Assembly: GCA_030632625.1 (NCBI GenBank)
Contig: DAOVUK010000058.1
Span: 1-10,516 of the forward strand
Reading direction: 5' to 3'
DNA length: 10,516 nucleotides
Source of the DNA: Gammaproteobacteria bacterium
GTDB lineage: Bacteria > Pseudomonadota > Gammaproteobacteria > GRL18
Part shown: piece after piece, positions 1-6,950 of the stretch
How the letters are laid out: each line of letters opens with the position of its first letter
How positions within the stretch are numbered: the first letter of the stretch is position 1
Notes under the pieces: generated by a model
The model's database searches: none
Told to the model about the DNA's origin: nothing
Seen by the model: the letters and a program-made list of their open reading frames with translations, nothing else
Translations under genes and position numbers: made by a program

Positions 1-3
1 ACT

Positions 4-72
4 TGTAGGGGCGAATTCATTCGCCTGGATATGAGTCTACAATCTCGCAAGGCGAATGAATTCGCCCCTACA
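4..72. repeat. REP doublet (REPIN-like foldback element), family 1
   Basis: Positions 4-25 and 51-72 are perfect 22-bp inverted repeats around a 25-nt spacer. Each arm is also a small palindrome: GGCGAAT, a 2-nt loop, then ATTCGCC (10-25 and 51-66). GTAG (5-8) stands at the outer foot of the left arm and its complement CTAC (68-71) at the outer foot of the right arm. A hairpin with GTAG at its foot, doubled in inverted orientation, is the known layout of REP sequences mobilised by REP-associated tyrosine transposases (RAYT). No transposase is visible here. The rest of 73-283 holds no gene I can support. Confidence 0.75.
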
Positions 73-283
73 TATGATAGGCATTCTTTAAAGAACATGA
101 ATGTAAAGTGTAAAGCAGTTTGGTCAGTTCAAGCTATGCGATAAGTGTCAGAAAAATTTACAAAAATGCTTAATGGATAAAGTGCGTATAAAGTAAAGTT
201 TCATAAAATCAACACGTTTTAATTTATGGTGTGATTTTTGCATGTATTATTTTAATCGGTAAATTAATTAGGGTATAATTCTC

Positions 284-952
284 ATGTCTGAGAACAAAAA
301 AATTACAGTGAATGGCGATGAATTAAATCATCATTCTGATTCATCTGCAGATGAAAAGCGTCGACAAATCCTCAAGGGTTCTTTAGCAGTCCCTCCGGTA
401 GTTATGAGCATCATGGGTAAACCGGCCTTTGGTGGGCATCCACAATGTGGTTTGTCAGGACAATTGTCGGGTAATCTCTCAGACGCTGATGTCGTATGCG
501 GTGGTGAGGGTTGTACACCTGGCTACTATAAAAATCACCGTGCCGATCTTGGGGCCTGGCATCAAGATTTACAACCAGACCTGCTGTATTCCAATGTGTT
601 TGGCATTGATCCTTTTCCAGGTAAAACCCTGGGGCAGGTCATTGGTTATTGCGGAGAGGAACAAGTGGGAGTCGATGATTGTAATCAGAGTCTATTGGGG
701 GCATGCACACCTACATCAGCTTGTGAAAATTTATTTGTCCAGCTGGGGTTTCATTCAGTTGCCGCATTGCAAAACGCAGCTCTTGCCAATGTCAGTTATG
801 ACCTGACTGTGGTAGAAGTGGTGCAGCAAACATATAACGCCTATTACTCTGGGGATAAAAATACGATCGATACCTTCAAAACCGATCTTGATGACTTCAA
901 TAATCAAGGTTGTCCTATGGATGGTGGGAATATAAATTGTAATAAAAAATAA
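284..952 (+). CDS. Tat-like exported Cys-rich protein with CTPGYYKNH domain; candidate HPr-rel-A substrate
   Basis: 222 residues. Residues 1-25 are polar and acidic with two His and several Ser. A Tat-like motif follows (KRRQILKG, 25-32), then a short hydrophobic stretch to about 44 and a plausible cleavage region near PAFG (47-50). The mature part has nine Cys (55, 72, 77, 123, 133, 141, 147, 210, 219), suggesting disulfides outside the cytoplasm. From 76 on it carries a motif I recognise from many secreted bacterial proteins: CTPGYYKNH (usually CTPGYWKNH), an FG segment, a later AALQNAA helix and a closing GCP. The function of that domain is not known to me. The gene heads a cassette of PqqD-like chaperone, HprK-like kinase and nucleotidyltransferase, so I infer it is the protein they act on. 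The ATG at 284 follows AGGG at 270-273, a weak ribosome site 10 nt away. Sec export or lipid anchoring are not excluded. Confidence 0.85.
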   Translation: MSENKKITVNGDELNHHSDSSADEKRRQILKGSLAVPPVVMSIMGKPAFGGHPQCGLSGQLSGNLSDADVVCGGEGCTPGYYKNHRADLGAWHQDLQPDLLYSNVFGIDPFPGKTLGQVIGYCGEEQVGVDDCNQSLLGACTPTSACENLFVQLGFHSVAALQNAALANVSYDLTVVEVVQQTYNAYYSGDKNTIDTFKTDLDDFNNQGCPMDGGNINCNKK

Positions 953-953
953 C

Positions 954-968
954 GATAAGCAAATTATC
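954..968 (+). other. Short hairpin between substrate-like gene and pqqD-like gene
   Basis: GATAA (954-958) and TTATC (964-968) can pair around a 5-nt loop. The hairpin fills almost the whole 19-nt gap before the ATG at 972. It is AT-rich and weak and has no following T run, so it is not a classical terminator. It could at most affect translation of the next gene. Confidence 0.25.
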
Positions 969-971
969 ATT

Positions 972-1271
972 ATGAAAAACAGGCCATGGACAACTGATAG
1001 TCGATTCCCCATTTTATGGTCTCAGTGGGATAAAGGCAGAGAAAATGAAAGTTCTGTCATTTACCACATGGGCACAGGTGATACGCACCAGCTGGATGTT
1101 TTGTCTGCTATGATTTTGCAAATTGTTGAATCTGGACCTGTAAGCACAAATGAGCTTGCCAGGCGCTTATCGACACAAAGTGGCCTGGATGCGGATGACG
1201 ACTTTTATCTTTATATTGAGAATACACTTTCCCGATTTCAACAGTTAAATTTAATAAGCCATGCAGTATGA
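972..1271 (+). CDS. HPr-rel-A system PqqD-like peptide chaperone
   Basis: 99 residues, a normal size for a stand-alone PqqD-like domain. PqqD relatives are small winged-helix proteins that bind leader peptides and present them to modifying enzymes (the RiPP recognition element fold). The protein has the features of the HPr-rel-A branch: an early Trp (W6), a second Trp region (16-19), the block GTGDTHQLD (34-42), a helix with ILQIVE, a second short helix (NELARRL, 59-65) and a C-terminal helix ending in LNLIS. It lies 19 nt after the exported protein and 7 nt before the HprK-like kinase. I infer it binds the N-terminal leader of the 284-952 product, although its partner cannot be read from sequence. 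No Shine-Dalgarno is evident. Confidence 0.85.
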   Translation: MKNRPWTTDSRFPILWSQWDKGRENESSVIYHMGTGDTHQLDVLSAMILQIVESGPVSTNELARRLSTQSGLDADDDFYLYIENTLSRFQQLNLISHAV

Positions 1272-1282
1272 TTTTTAAGTGA
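1268..1282 (+). promoter_or_regulatory. Four-codon minicistron bridging the pqqD-like stop and the kinase start
   Basis: The stop of the PqqD-like gene (TGA, 1269-1271) overlaps an ATG at 1268. That ATG opens a frame of four codons ending in TGA at 1280-1282, which in turn overlaps the GTG start of the kinase (1279-1281). Ribosomes could thus be handed from one gene to the next by two stop/start overlaps. This is a reading of the sequence only; chance is possible because such short frames are common. Confidence 0.3.
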
Positions 1283-2184
1283 TAATTTCTTCCTTACCTT
1301 TTAAACAATTCAAAGATCGTGTTTCGAGCAGTGGTATATCTTTTCGAGTCGGTCCTTTTAGTGTAAATGTTCGCTCTTCTATTGATACTGTCATCAGCGG
1401 AATTTATCTGCTCTATAGTAATTACCACATACTGGATGATGATTTTATTGACTTCTGGATTCATCTTCAACAGCCAAAAAACTTACGGCGTTGGTACAGG
1501 CCGCAAGTCGTATTCAATTTGGATGGGTTTCAGCCTTTTAAACCACTGCCTCTGTCACAGGCGTTTGCTTTTTTTGAATGGGGCTTAAATTGGGCCGTTG
1601 CCAAGCACGCTAATCGTTATCTGCTCCTTCATTCCGCTGTTCTGGAAAAAAATAACCGGGCACTTATTTTGCCTGCGCCTCCGGGCTCAGGCAAAAGCAC
1701 GCTTTGTGCCGCCTTGTCTTTAAGTGGCTGGCGTTTATTGACGGATGAAATGGCCTTGACTCAATTATCGGATGGTATGATACGACCCTTAGCCAGACCT
1801 GTCAGTTTAAAAAATGAATCCATCAATATTATCAGGGCGTTTTCTAAAGAGGCAGTTATTGGCAATATAGCCAAAGATACCACTAAGGGGGATGTTGCTC
1901 ATTTAAAAGCGGATAAGCAGGCGGTGAGTGATCAGTCTTGTCCTGCGCCGCAATGGCTTGTTTCGCCTGTATATACCCCTGAGGCTAAAGCTGTCCTGGA
2001 GCCTATGGATAAAGCAGAAATGTTTATGCATACTGTCAATAATTGTTTCAATTATAATGTACTTGGTCCAGATGCGTTTCATGCGACCACACGTTTAGTT
2101 GAGCAGTGTGATTGTTATCATTTTAGCTATAGCCAGCTGGATGATGCAATAGGACTATTTGATAAGTTAGCATTTGAGTCATAA
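1279..2184 (+). CDS. HprK-related kinase A
   Basis: 301 residues, related to the C-terminal kinase domain of HPr kinase/phosphorylase. Visible family features in order: a start region with FRVGPFSVNVRS (22-33) and a YSNYH block, RPQVVFNLDGF (74-84), EWGLNW (100-105), a conserved His (LLLHSAV, 116-122), the Walker A loop APPGSGKST (133-141), then GWRLLTDEMAL (150-160) in the place of the acidic Walker B-like motif of HprK, KGDVAHLK (203-210) and a PQWLVSP block. The start is a GTG; an in-frame TAA sits directly before it, so no longer frame exists, and the N-terminus fits the family. Relatives of HprK phosphorylate the C-terminal Ser of some lasso peptides, so a Ser/Thr kinase acting on a peptide or exported protein is a reasonable inference; the true substrate is unknown. 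Confidence 0.9.
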   Translation: MIISSLPFKQFKDRVSSSGISFRVGPFSVNVRSSIDTVISGIYLLYSNYHILDDDFIDFWIHLQQPKNLRRWYRPQVVFNLDGFQPFKPLPLSQAFAFFEWGLNWAVAKHANRYLLLHSAVLEKNNRALILPAPPGSGKSTLCAALSLSGWRLLTDEMALTQLSDGMIRPLARPVSLKNESINIIRAFSKEAVIGNIAKDTTKGDVAHLKADKQAVSDQSCPAPQWLVSPVYTPEAKAVLEPMDKAEMFMHTVNNCFNYNVLGPDAFHATTRLVEQCDCYHFSYSQLDDAIGLFDKLAFES

Positions 2185-2187
2185 TTG

Positions 2188-3258
2188 ATGAATAGGCAGA
2201 ATCGTATTATTCAAGTGGTTAAAAATCCGGAGATTGTCAAAACATATGATCTTCGTGCTTTTGATCTGTTAAAACGTCAGGCACAGGCAGCTGATCTGCT
2301 TGCATATCTTCAATTCCTATTTGAGCAGCATGACCTATTGGCGGAGTTACCGGATAAGTTTCTGGAACACATGGAAACGGCCAGATATTATGCCAATGCT
2401 CAACACCGTGCAGTTTTGTGGGAAGTTGACAGAATTGAAAAGGCACTTAGTTCATGTGATATCCCTGTCATTTTTTTAAAAGGGGCTGCCTACCAGTTAT
2501 CTCAGATACCCTTTTCCAAAACTCGCATCTTTTCTGATATTGATATACTGGTACCTAAACAGAAGTTGGAAAGTGTAGAAAACGCTCTATCTCGTAATGG
2601 CTGGTCAATGGGGAAGGTGAGTGCGTATGATCAAAGATATTATCGACAGTGGATGCATGAAATACCACCCATGCGGCACTTAAGACGTAATACTGTTATT
2701 GATGTGCATCATACCATCTTGCCGGAAACTTCCAGACTGCACCCTGATCCCGGCCAGTTAATGTCTGAATCTGTAAAAGTCCCTGATTGGGATAATGTGT
2801 TTGTATTGGCACCTGTGGATATGGTTTTGCATAGCGCAACGCATCTTTTGCATGAAGGCGAATTTCATCATGCTTTGCGGGATTTGGTCGATCTTCATGA
2901 AATGATAAAATTCTTTTCCACAGAATCAATATTCTGGCAGCAATTGTATGAACGCGCAAAGCAACAGCAACTGTTAAGGCCTCTTTACTATGCTATCCTG
3001 TTTATAAATAAGCTGTTTGGTACATCTATTCCTCAGTGGTTTATGCAAAAGATAGAAAAAAGCAGAGCTATATTTCCTATTAACAGCATAATGACTGAAT
3101 TATTTCTAATAGCGAGTACTTCGATTCATGACAGTTGTACTTTGCCGGGTAATACTCTTGCTAGCTGGCTATTGTATATAAGAGGGCATTATTTACGCAT
3201 GCCTTTATATTTGCTTGTACCACATTTGCTTAGAAAAAGTTTTGTTTCTGAAAAATAG
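2188..3258 (+). CDS. Nucleotidyltransferase family protein (PF14907-like) of the HPr-rel-A cassette
   Basis: 356 residues from the ATG at 2188; a TTG at 2185 directly before it is possible but less likely. The start comes 3 nt after the kinase stop, which indicates co-translation. The N-terminal third is helical. The catalytic part follows: IFLKG (95-99), then FSDIDILV (115-122), the paired acidic residues expected for metal binding in the polymerase-beta nucleotidyltransferase fold, and later VIDVHH, a third conserved block. The C-terminal third is helical with hydrophobic stretches. This family is often found next to HprK-like kinases and PqqD-like chaperones, including in some peptide-modifying gene clusters. 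I infer transfer of a nucleotide or nucleotide-derived group to the substrate, perhaps onto a phosphorylated residue; the donor and acceptor cannot be read from sequence. Confidence 0.85.
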   Translation: MNRQNRIIQVVKNPEIVKTYDLRAFDLLKRQAQAADLLAYLQFLFEQHDLLAELPDKFLEHMETARYYANAQHRAVLWEVDRIEKALSSCDIPVIFLKGAAYQLSQIPFSKTRIFSDIDILVPKQKLESVENALSRNGWSMGKVSAYDQRYYRQWMHEIPPMRHLRRNTVIDVHHTILPETSRLHPDPGQLMSESVKVPDWDNVFVLAPVDMVLHSATHLLHEGEFHHALRDLVDLHEMIKFFSTESIFWQQLYERAKQQQLLRPLYYAILFINKLFGTSIPQWFMQKIEKSRAIFPINSIMTELFLIASTSIHDSCTLPGNTLASWLLYIRGHYLRMPLYLLVPHLLRKSFVSEK

Positions 3259-3275
3259 ATGCGTTATGCGATAAA

Positions 3276-4073
3276 ATGAAGAATCTCCTTATTATTTGTT
3301 ACTTAATTTTTAGCCTGATTGGTTTCTCCAATGGTGTAAGGGCTATTCCACTAAACGATTTACCTCATGATAATGAGTTATCTCTGCAGGCTTCTGACTT
3401 TAATATGTTGTTAGATCAGACTCCATCTAAAAAGCAATTGTTCTTATCAGTGAAAGAAACTGAGAAGAATGATAGTTTGCTGAGGTACTCATCAGTATCA
3501 GCAAGTTCTTTGAAAAAAAAACAGGTAATATTGAAAGATGAAGAACTGACATCAGGTGATGAAACTGATTTTTATCTATTTGAACAGGAAGAACTGGATG
3601 CACAGAAACCCGGCCTGGAGCTATATCAGACATTGGCTCCAATGCTGTCACCCGAATTGAAAAAAGATGCAAAAAAAATCTGGGCAGAAACTGCTGATTT
3701 TAGAGAGGCCATTGATTTTTCTACGAAAGATTCTGACTCAAAAGAGTTGATTTTACAACAATCATCAAAAGAAATGACCTTGCTTAAAGGCAAAACATTA
3801 GAAGAGCTATCCAATAAAAATCTACCTCCTGCTCTTTATGATAAGAAAGAACCTGATAAAGCGATGGTCAGGGAATTATTTGATGGTATATATGATTTAC
3901 TCAAAAATGCGTTTCTTATTATTGCCGGTATTTTGATTTTAGGGAAAACAATCAGTTTTATTGTAAAAAAAATCATTGCAGGCAGGGAGAGACGAAAAAA
4001 GAGGCAAGCCAGAAGGCATAGTAAAAGACATAGTAAAAGACATAGAAAAAAACGTCGGCGCACTTATGCCTGA
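3276..4073 (+). CDS. Unrecognised exported protein with C-terminal membrane helix and Arg/Lys-rich tail
   Basis: 265 residues; I recognise no family. Residues 1-23 form a good Sec signal peptide (hydrophobic core from L4 to about G16, likely cut after VRA). Residues 24-200 are polar, acidic and Ser/Lys/Glu-rich with predicted helices and no Cys after the signal. One membrane helix spans about 211-230 (AFLIIAGILIL). The last 35 residues are almost all Lys, Arg and His, with two HSKR repeats and a closing RRRTYA. Signal peptide, C-terminal helix and basic tail resemble sorting signals of the PEP-CTERM kind, but there is no PEP motif at the expected place (KKEPDK at 190-195 is the nearest) and the tail is much longer. 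By the positive-inside rule the tail should stay in the cytoplasm. It starts 17 nt after the nucleotidyltransferase gene, so it probably belongs to the same operon. Confidence 0.75.
   Translation: MKNLLIICYLIFSLIGFSNGVRAIPLNDLPHDNELSLQASDFNMLLDQTPSKKQLFLSVKETEKNDSLLRYSSVSASSLKKKQVILKDEELTSGDETDFYLFEQEELDAQKPGLELYQTLAPMLSPELKKDAKKIWAETADFREAIDFSTKDSDSKELILQQSSKEMTLLKGKTLEELSNKNLPPALYDKKEPDKAMVRELFDGIYDLLKNAFLIIAGILILGKTISFIVKKIIAGRERRKKRQARRHSKRHSKRHRKKRRRTYA
4017..4052 (+). repeat. 12-bp tandem repeat, about three units, inside the basic tail codons
   Basis: CATAGTAAAAGA occurs twice in a row (4017-4028, 4029-4040), followed by a diverged copy (4041-4052). Each perfect unit is four codons and encodes His-Ser-Lys-Arg, so gain or loss of a unit keeps the reading frame and changes only the length of the tail. 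Confidence 0.85.
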
Positions 4074-4109
4074 TTTAAATTGAACAGATATCAGGGCTTT
4101 TATAGAAAG

Positions 4110-4133
4110 CTATGTAAGGACTGTCTTACTTAG
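4110..4133 (+). other. Imperfect hairpin downstream of the cassette
   Basis: CTATGTAAG (4110-4118) pairs with CTTACTTAG (4125-4133) except for one T-T mismatch, with a 6-nt loop. It lies 37 nt after the stop of the basic-tail gene. It lacks a GC-rich stem and a following T run, so a terminator role is weak. The remaining gap up to 4298 shows no further gene or convincing promoter. Confidence 0.25.
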
Positions 4134-4298
4134 TGCGATCAATTTACCAATTTGCGTCATCTGAAATTGAATATATCCAGAAATTACTCTAGAATTAGTT
4201 TATTGATAGGCTTAATGACTGATGTTATCAGGTATGTTAGTAATCACAGAAAACTTAATCTTTTATTTTTTTGAACCCCATTGATGTATCAAACTAGT

Positions 4299-5486
4299 AT
4301 GTATAAAGAATATTATAAATTAAGAGACAATCCTTTTCAGATGACGCCTGATCCGCGTATCTTTTTTGCCAGTAAAGGGCATAAAAGAGCACTTTCTTAT
4401 CTTCAATATGGTTTGAGTCAGGGGGAGGGATTTATTGTAGTTACGGGTGATATAGGTACTGGTAAAACAACGATCGTAAAAAATCTTATCGCCGGTCTTG
4501 ATCATCAGACCTATATTGCTAAACAGCTGGTCACGACCCATCTGGGCGAGCATGATTTGATGGAAATGATTTGTGAATCCTTTGAATTGATTTCCAGAGG
4601 GCTTACCAAGGCCGCTTTATTGAATCAGTTTAAAGCATTTTTAAATTCGGCCCATAAACTGGGACGGCGTGTCGTTCTGGTTGTGGATGAAGTACAGAAC
4701 CTGCCTACTAAGACGGTTGAAGAACTCAGAATGCTGTCTAATTTTCAAATCGATAATAAGCCTCTGATTCAAAGTTTTCTCGTTGGTCAGAAAGAATTTA
4801 TTACTACCTTACAAGATAGTTCGATGGAGCAGCTGCGCCAGCGTGTTATTGCTTCCTGCCATTTAGGCCCCCTGAAAGAACATGAAACAAACCTTTACGT
4901 AAATTACCGTTTAAAAGCGGCTGGCTGGGCAGGAGGCCCTTTATTTGACGATGCCGCGTTGAAATTGGTGCATAAGCTGACGGAAGGTGTGCCTAGAAGA
5001 ATTAATGTGTTTTGTGACCGGATTTTGTTGTTTGGATATCTTGAAGAAATCAGCTTTTTTACAATAGAGCACATTCAAACCGTTGCAGATGAATTGGCAG
5101 AGGAGATCACCAGCCCGCTTAAATTGCATGAAGAGAAAGAGGCAACACAGATTTTAAGGCAGGTACCGCCGAATAATATTAATCGCACTGCCAAACAACC
5201 TGCGGCAGCAGGTATGAATGGTCAGGTACTGCCAATGGCAACTTCTGCGGATGCGTCTCACCCGAAAGTCGAGGAACTGAAAAAAAAGAATGTCAGTGCT
5301 GCAAATATAACCGGGTTAACTGAAACAAAAATAAGTCAATGTAAACCGGTAGAAAAAAAAGTCATTTCTGTAAATCCAGTATTATCTTCTGATTTTGTGG
5401 ATATTGAGGATACGATTAAGGATTTTGAAAGCCGGGTTGAAAAAGAAATTGAGTCATTTAAAAAATCACTGGACAAAAAGTTTTAA
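4299..5486 (+). CDS. XrtA/PEP-CTERM locus-type putative secretion ATPase (ExeA-like AAA)
   Basis: 395 residues from the ATG at 4299. An in-frame ATG at 4284 (and a TTG at 4281) would add a few residues, but this family usually begins MYxxxYxL, as MYKEYYKLRDNPF does here. The AAA ATPase core shows PDPRIFF (17-23), the Walker A loop GDIGTGKT (50-57), Walker B VVLVVDEVQNL (125-135), a GQKEF block (163-167), LRQRV (179-183) and the GVPRRIN sensor-2 motif (230-236). Relatives sit in exopolysaccharide loci that encode exosortase and PEP-CTERM proteins and are thought to power or regulate polymer export; the exact role is not established. The C-terminal 120 residues are low-complexity with a final charged helix (from about 365), less conserved in the family. 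Neither an exosortase nor PEP-CTERM proteins are seen in this window; downstream are nucleotide-sugar genes. Confidence 0.88.
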   Translation: MYKEYYKLRDNPFQMTPDPRIFFASKGHKRALSYLQYGLSQGEGFIVVTGDIGTGKTTIVKNLIAGLDHQTYIAKQLVTTHLGEHDLMEMICESFELISRGLTKAALLNQFKAFLNSAHKLGRRVVLVVDEVQNLPTKTVEELRMLSNFQIDNKPLIQSFLVGQKEFITTLQDSSMEQLRQRVIASCHLGPLKEHETNLYVNYRLKAAGWAGGPLFDDAALKLVHKLTEGVPRRINVFCDRILLFGYLEEISFFTIEHIQTVADELAEEITSPLKLHEEKEATQILRQVPPNNINRTAKQPAAAGMNGQVLPMATSADASHPKVEELKKKNVSAANITGLTETKISQCKPVEKKVISVNPVLSSDFVDIEDTIKDFESRVEKEIESFKKSLDKKF

Positions 5487-5662
5487 ACGGCACCTTCTTC
5501 TTTATCCTTAAAGCTTTTTTCCAATTACTATCTCCCACTGTTTCCGTCTCTGGCAAAGCATTAAATGATATCAATATAATGTTTTGCGTCTTTGGCCTGT
5601 GTGCTGAAGATGTGAATTACAATGCAATGCAATACCTTAGTATAAATAATTAGGAATAATTA

Positions 5663-6940
5663 ATGTTAACTTTAGAAAATACAAAATTAGCGATTATTGG
5701 TTTAGGTTATGTTGGCTTGCCTTTAGCTGTAGAATTTGGTAAAAAAATGCCTGTTGTGGGTTTTGATATTAATGAGCCACGGGTGAATGAATTGATGTCA
5801 GGAATTGACAGTACCTTAGAAGCCAGTGCTGAAGAGTTAAAAGAAGCGGTACAGTTGCAATACTCCTTTTCTGTTGATGTTCTTAAAGCTTGCAATGTTT
5901 ATGTGGTGACTGTGCCAACGCCCATCGATAAGAATAAAAATCCTGATTTAACCCCTCTGATTAAGGCCAGCGCTATGTTGGGCACGGTTATTTCAAAGGG
6001 TGATGTGATCATTTATGAGTCCACTGTTTATCCGGGTGCCACTGAGGAAGTGTGTATCCCTGAAGTTGAAAAAACATCAGGTTTGACGTTTAACCAGGAT
6101 TTTTATGCAGGTTACAGCCCGGAGCGAATTAATCCTGGTGATAAAGAACACCGTGTGACTAATATTTTAAAAGTCACTTCCGGCTCAACACCTGAAATAG
6201 CGGATTATGTGGATAGCCTGTATCAAAGTGTTATTACGGCAGGAACACATAAAGCCAGCAGTTTAAAAGTCGCTGAAGCTGCAAAAGTCATCGAAAATAC
6301 GCAAAGAGACGTTAATATCGCCCTGATTAATGAACTTTCTCTTATCTTTAATCGCTTAGGTATTGATACCGAAGAAGTGCTTAAAGCGGCTGGAACAAAG
6401 TGGAATTTTTTGCCGTTTCGTCCCGGTCTTGTCGGTGGTCACTGTATTGGTGTTGATCCCTATTATTTGACCCATAAAGCGCAGGAAATTGGTTACAATC
6501 CTGAAATGATCCTTGCGGGTCGGAGACTGAATGACAATATGGGACCCTATGTGGTTTCTGAAGTTGTTAAGCTGATGCTGAAAAAACGTATTCATATTGC
6601 TGAAGCGAATGTGTTAATCCTGGGATTGACCTTTAAAGAAAATTGTCCCGATTTGAGAAATACTCGTGTTGTTGATATGGTTGAGGAGCTGAATCAATAT
6701 GGTGCGAATATTGATGTTTATGATCCCTGGGTTGATAAAACCGAAGCTCAGCATGAATACAATATAACACCCATTGACGCGCCCAAAGACGGTCAATATG
6801 ATGCTATTATTCTGGCTGTTTCTCACGATGAGTTTAAAAAGATGGGGGCCGCCGCTATTCATAAACTAGGCAAAGAAAAGCATGTAGTCTATGATATCAA
6901 GTATCTGCTAAAAGCAGATGAGGTTGATGGTCGTTTATAA
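5663..6940 (+). CDS. tviB: UDP-N-acetyl-hexosamine 6-dehydrogenase (TviB/WbpO family)
   Basis: 425 residues, the usual length of TviB. It oxidises C6 of UDP-GlcNAc or UDP-GalNAc to the uronic acid in two NAD-dependent steps in the cytoplasm. Seen: the nucleotide-binding loop GLGYVGLP (13-20), VPTPID (84-89), YESTVYPG (118-125), YSPERINPG (151-159), the [11 protein letters not shown] block (206-216), the catalytic Cys261 in [11 protein letters not shown] and the C-terminal domain motif [14 protein letters not shown]. The match to Pseudomonas WbpO is very close along the whole length. AGGA at 5652-5655 is a good ribosome site 7 nt before the ATG. With the 4-epimerase at 7502 it would make UDP-N-acetylgalactosaminuronic acid for a capsule, O antigen or exopolysaccharide. 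The order of the two reactions differs between known systems and is not settled by sequence. Confidence 0.95.
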   Translation: MLTLENTKLAIIGLGYVGLPLAVEFGKKMPVVGFDINEPRVNELMSGIDSTLEASAEELKEAVQLQYSFSVDVLKACNVYVVTVPTPIDKNKNPDLTPLIKASAMLGTVISKGDVIIYESTVYPGATEEVCIPEVEKTSGLTFNQDFYAGYSPERINPGDKEHRVTNILKVTSGSTPEIADYVDSLYQSVITAGTHKASSLKVAEAAKVIENTQRDVNIALINELSLIFNRLGIDTEEVLKAAGTKWNFLPFRPGLVGGHCIGVDPYYLTHKAQEIGYNPEMILAGRRLNDNMGPYVVSEVVKLMLKKRIHIAEANVLILGLTFKENCPDLRNTRVVDMVEELNQYGANIDVYDPWVDKTEAQHEYNITPIDAPKDGQYDAIILAVSHDEFKKMGAAAIHKLGKEKHVVYDIKYLLKADEVDGRL

Positions 6941-6950
6941 TTTCAAAAAA

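Noticed and set aside
1..72. CRISPR repeat/spacer unit
   Set aside because: There are only two arms, in inverted and not direct orientation, so it is a foldback repeat.
97..144. 15-codon frame upstream of the exported protein
   Set aside because: No ribosome site, no recognisable peptide and very short.
274..279. Perfect TATAAT hexamer just before the first gene
   Set aside because: It ends only 4 nt before the ATG and has no fitting -35 box, so it would start a nearly leaderless RNA; AT-rich DNA makes chance likely.
2696..2959. Minus-strand frame of 87 codons inside the nucleotidyltransferase gene
   Set aside because: It lies wholly within a well-supported gene and its product resembles no family.
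5591..5611. Sigma-54-like GG...GC element before tviB, as expected for some exosortase loci
   Set aside because: The spacing between GG and GC is 7 nt, not the required 10.
5617..5646. TTACAA and TATAAA spaced 18 bp as a tviB promoter
   Set aside because: Transcription would start at about the AGGA ribosome site and remove it from the RNA; both boxes are weak in AT-rich context.
5579..5653. 24-codon frame (MFCVFGLCAEDV...) ending in the ribosome site of tviB, as a possible leader peptide
   Set aside because: No ribosome site of its own, no codon run that would sense an amino acid, and no attenuator hairpin.
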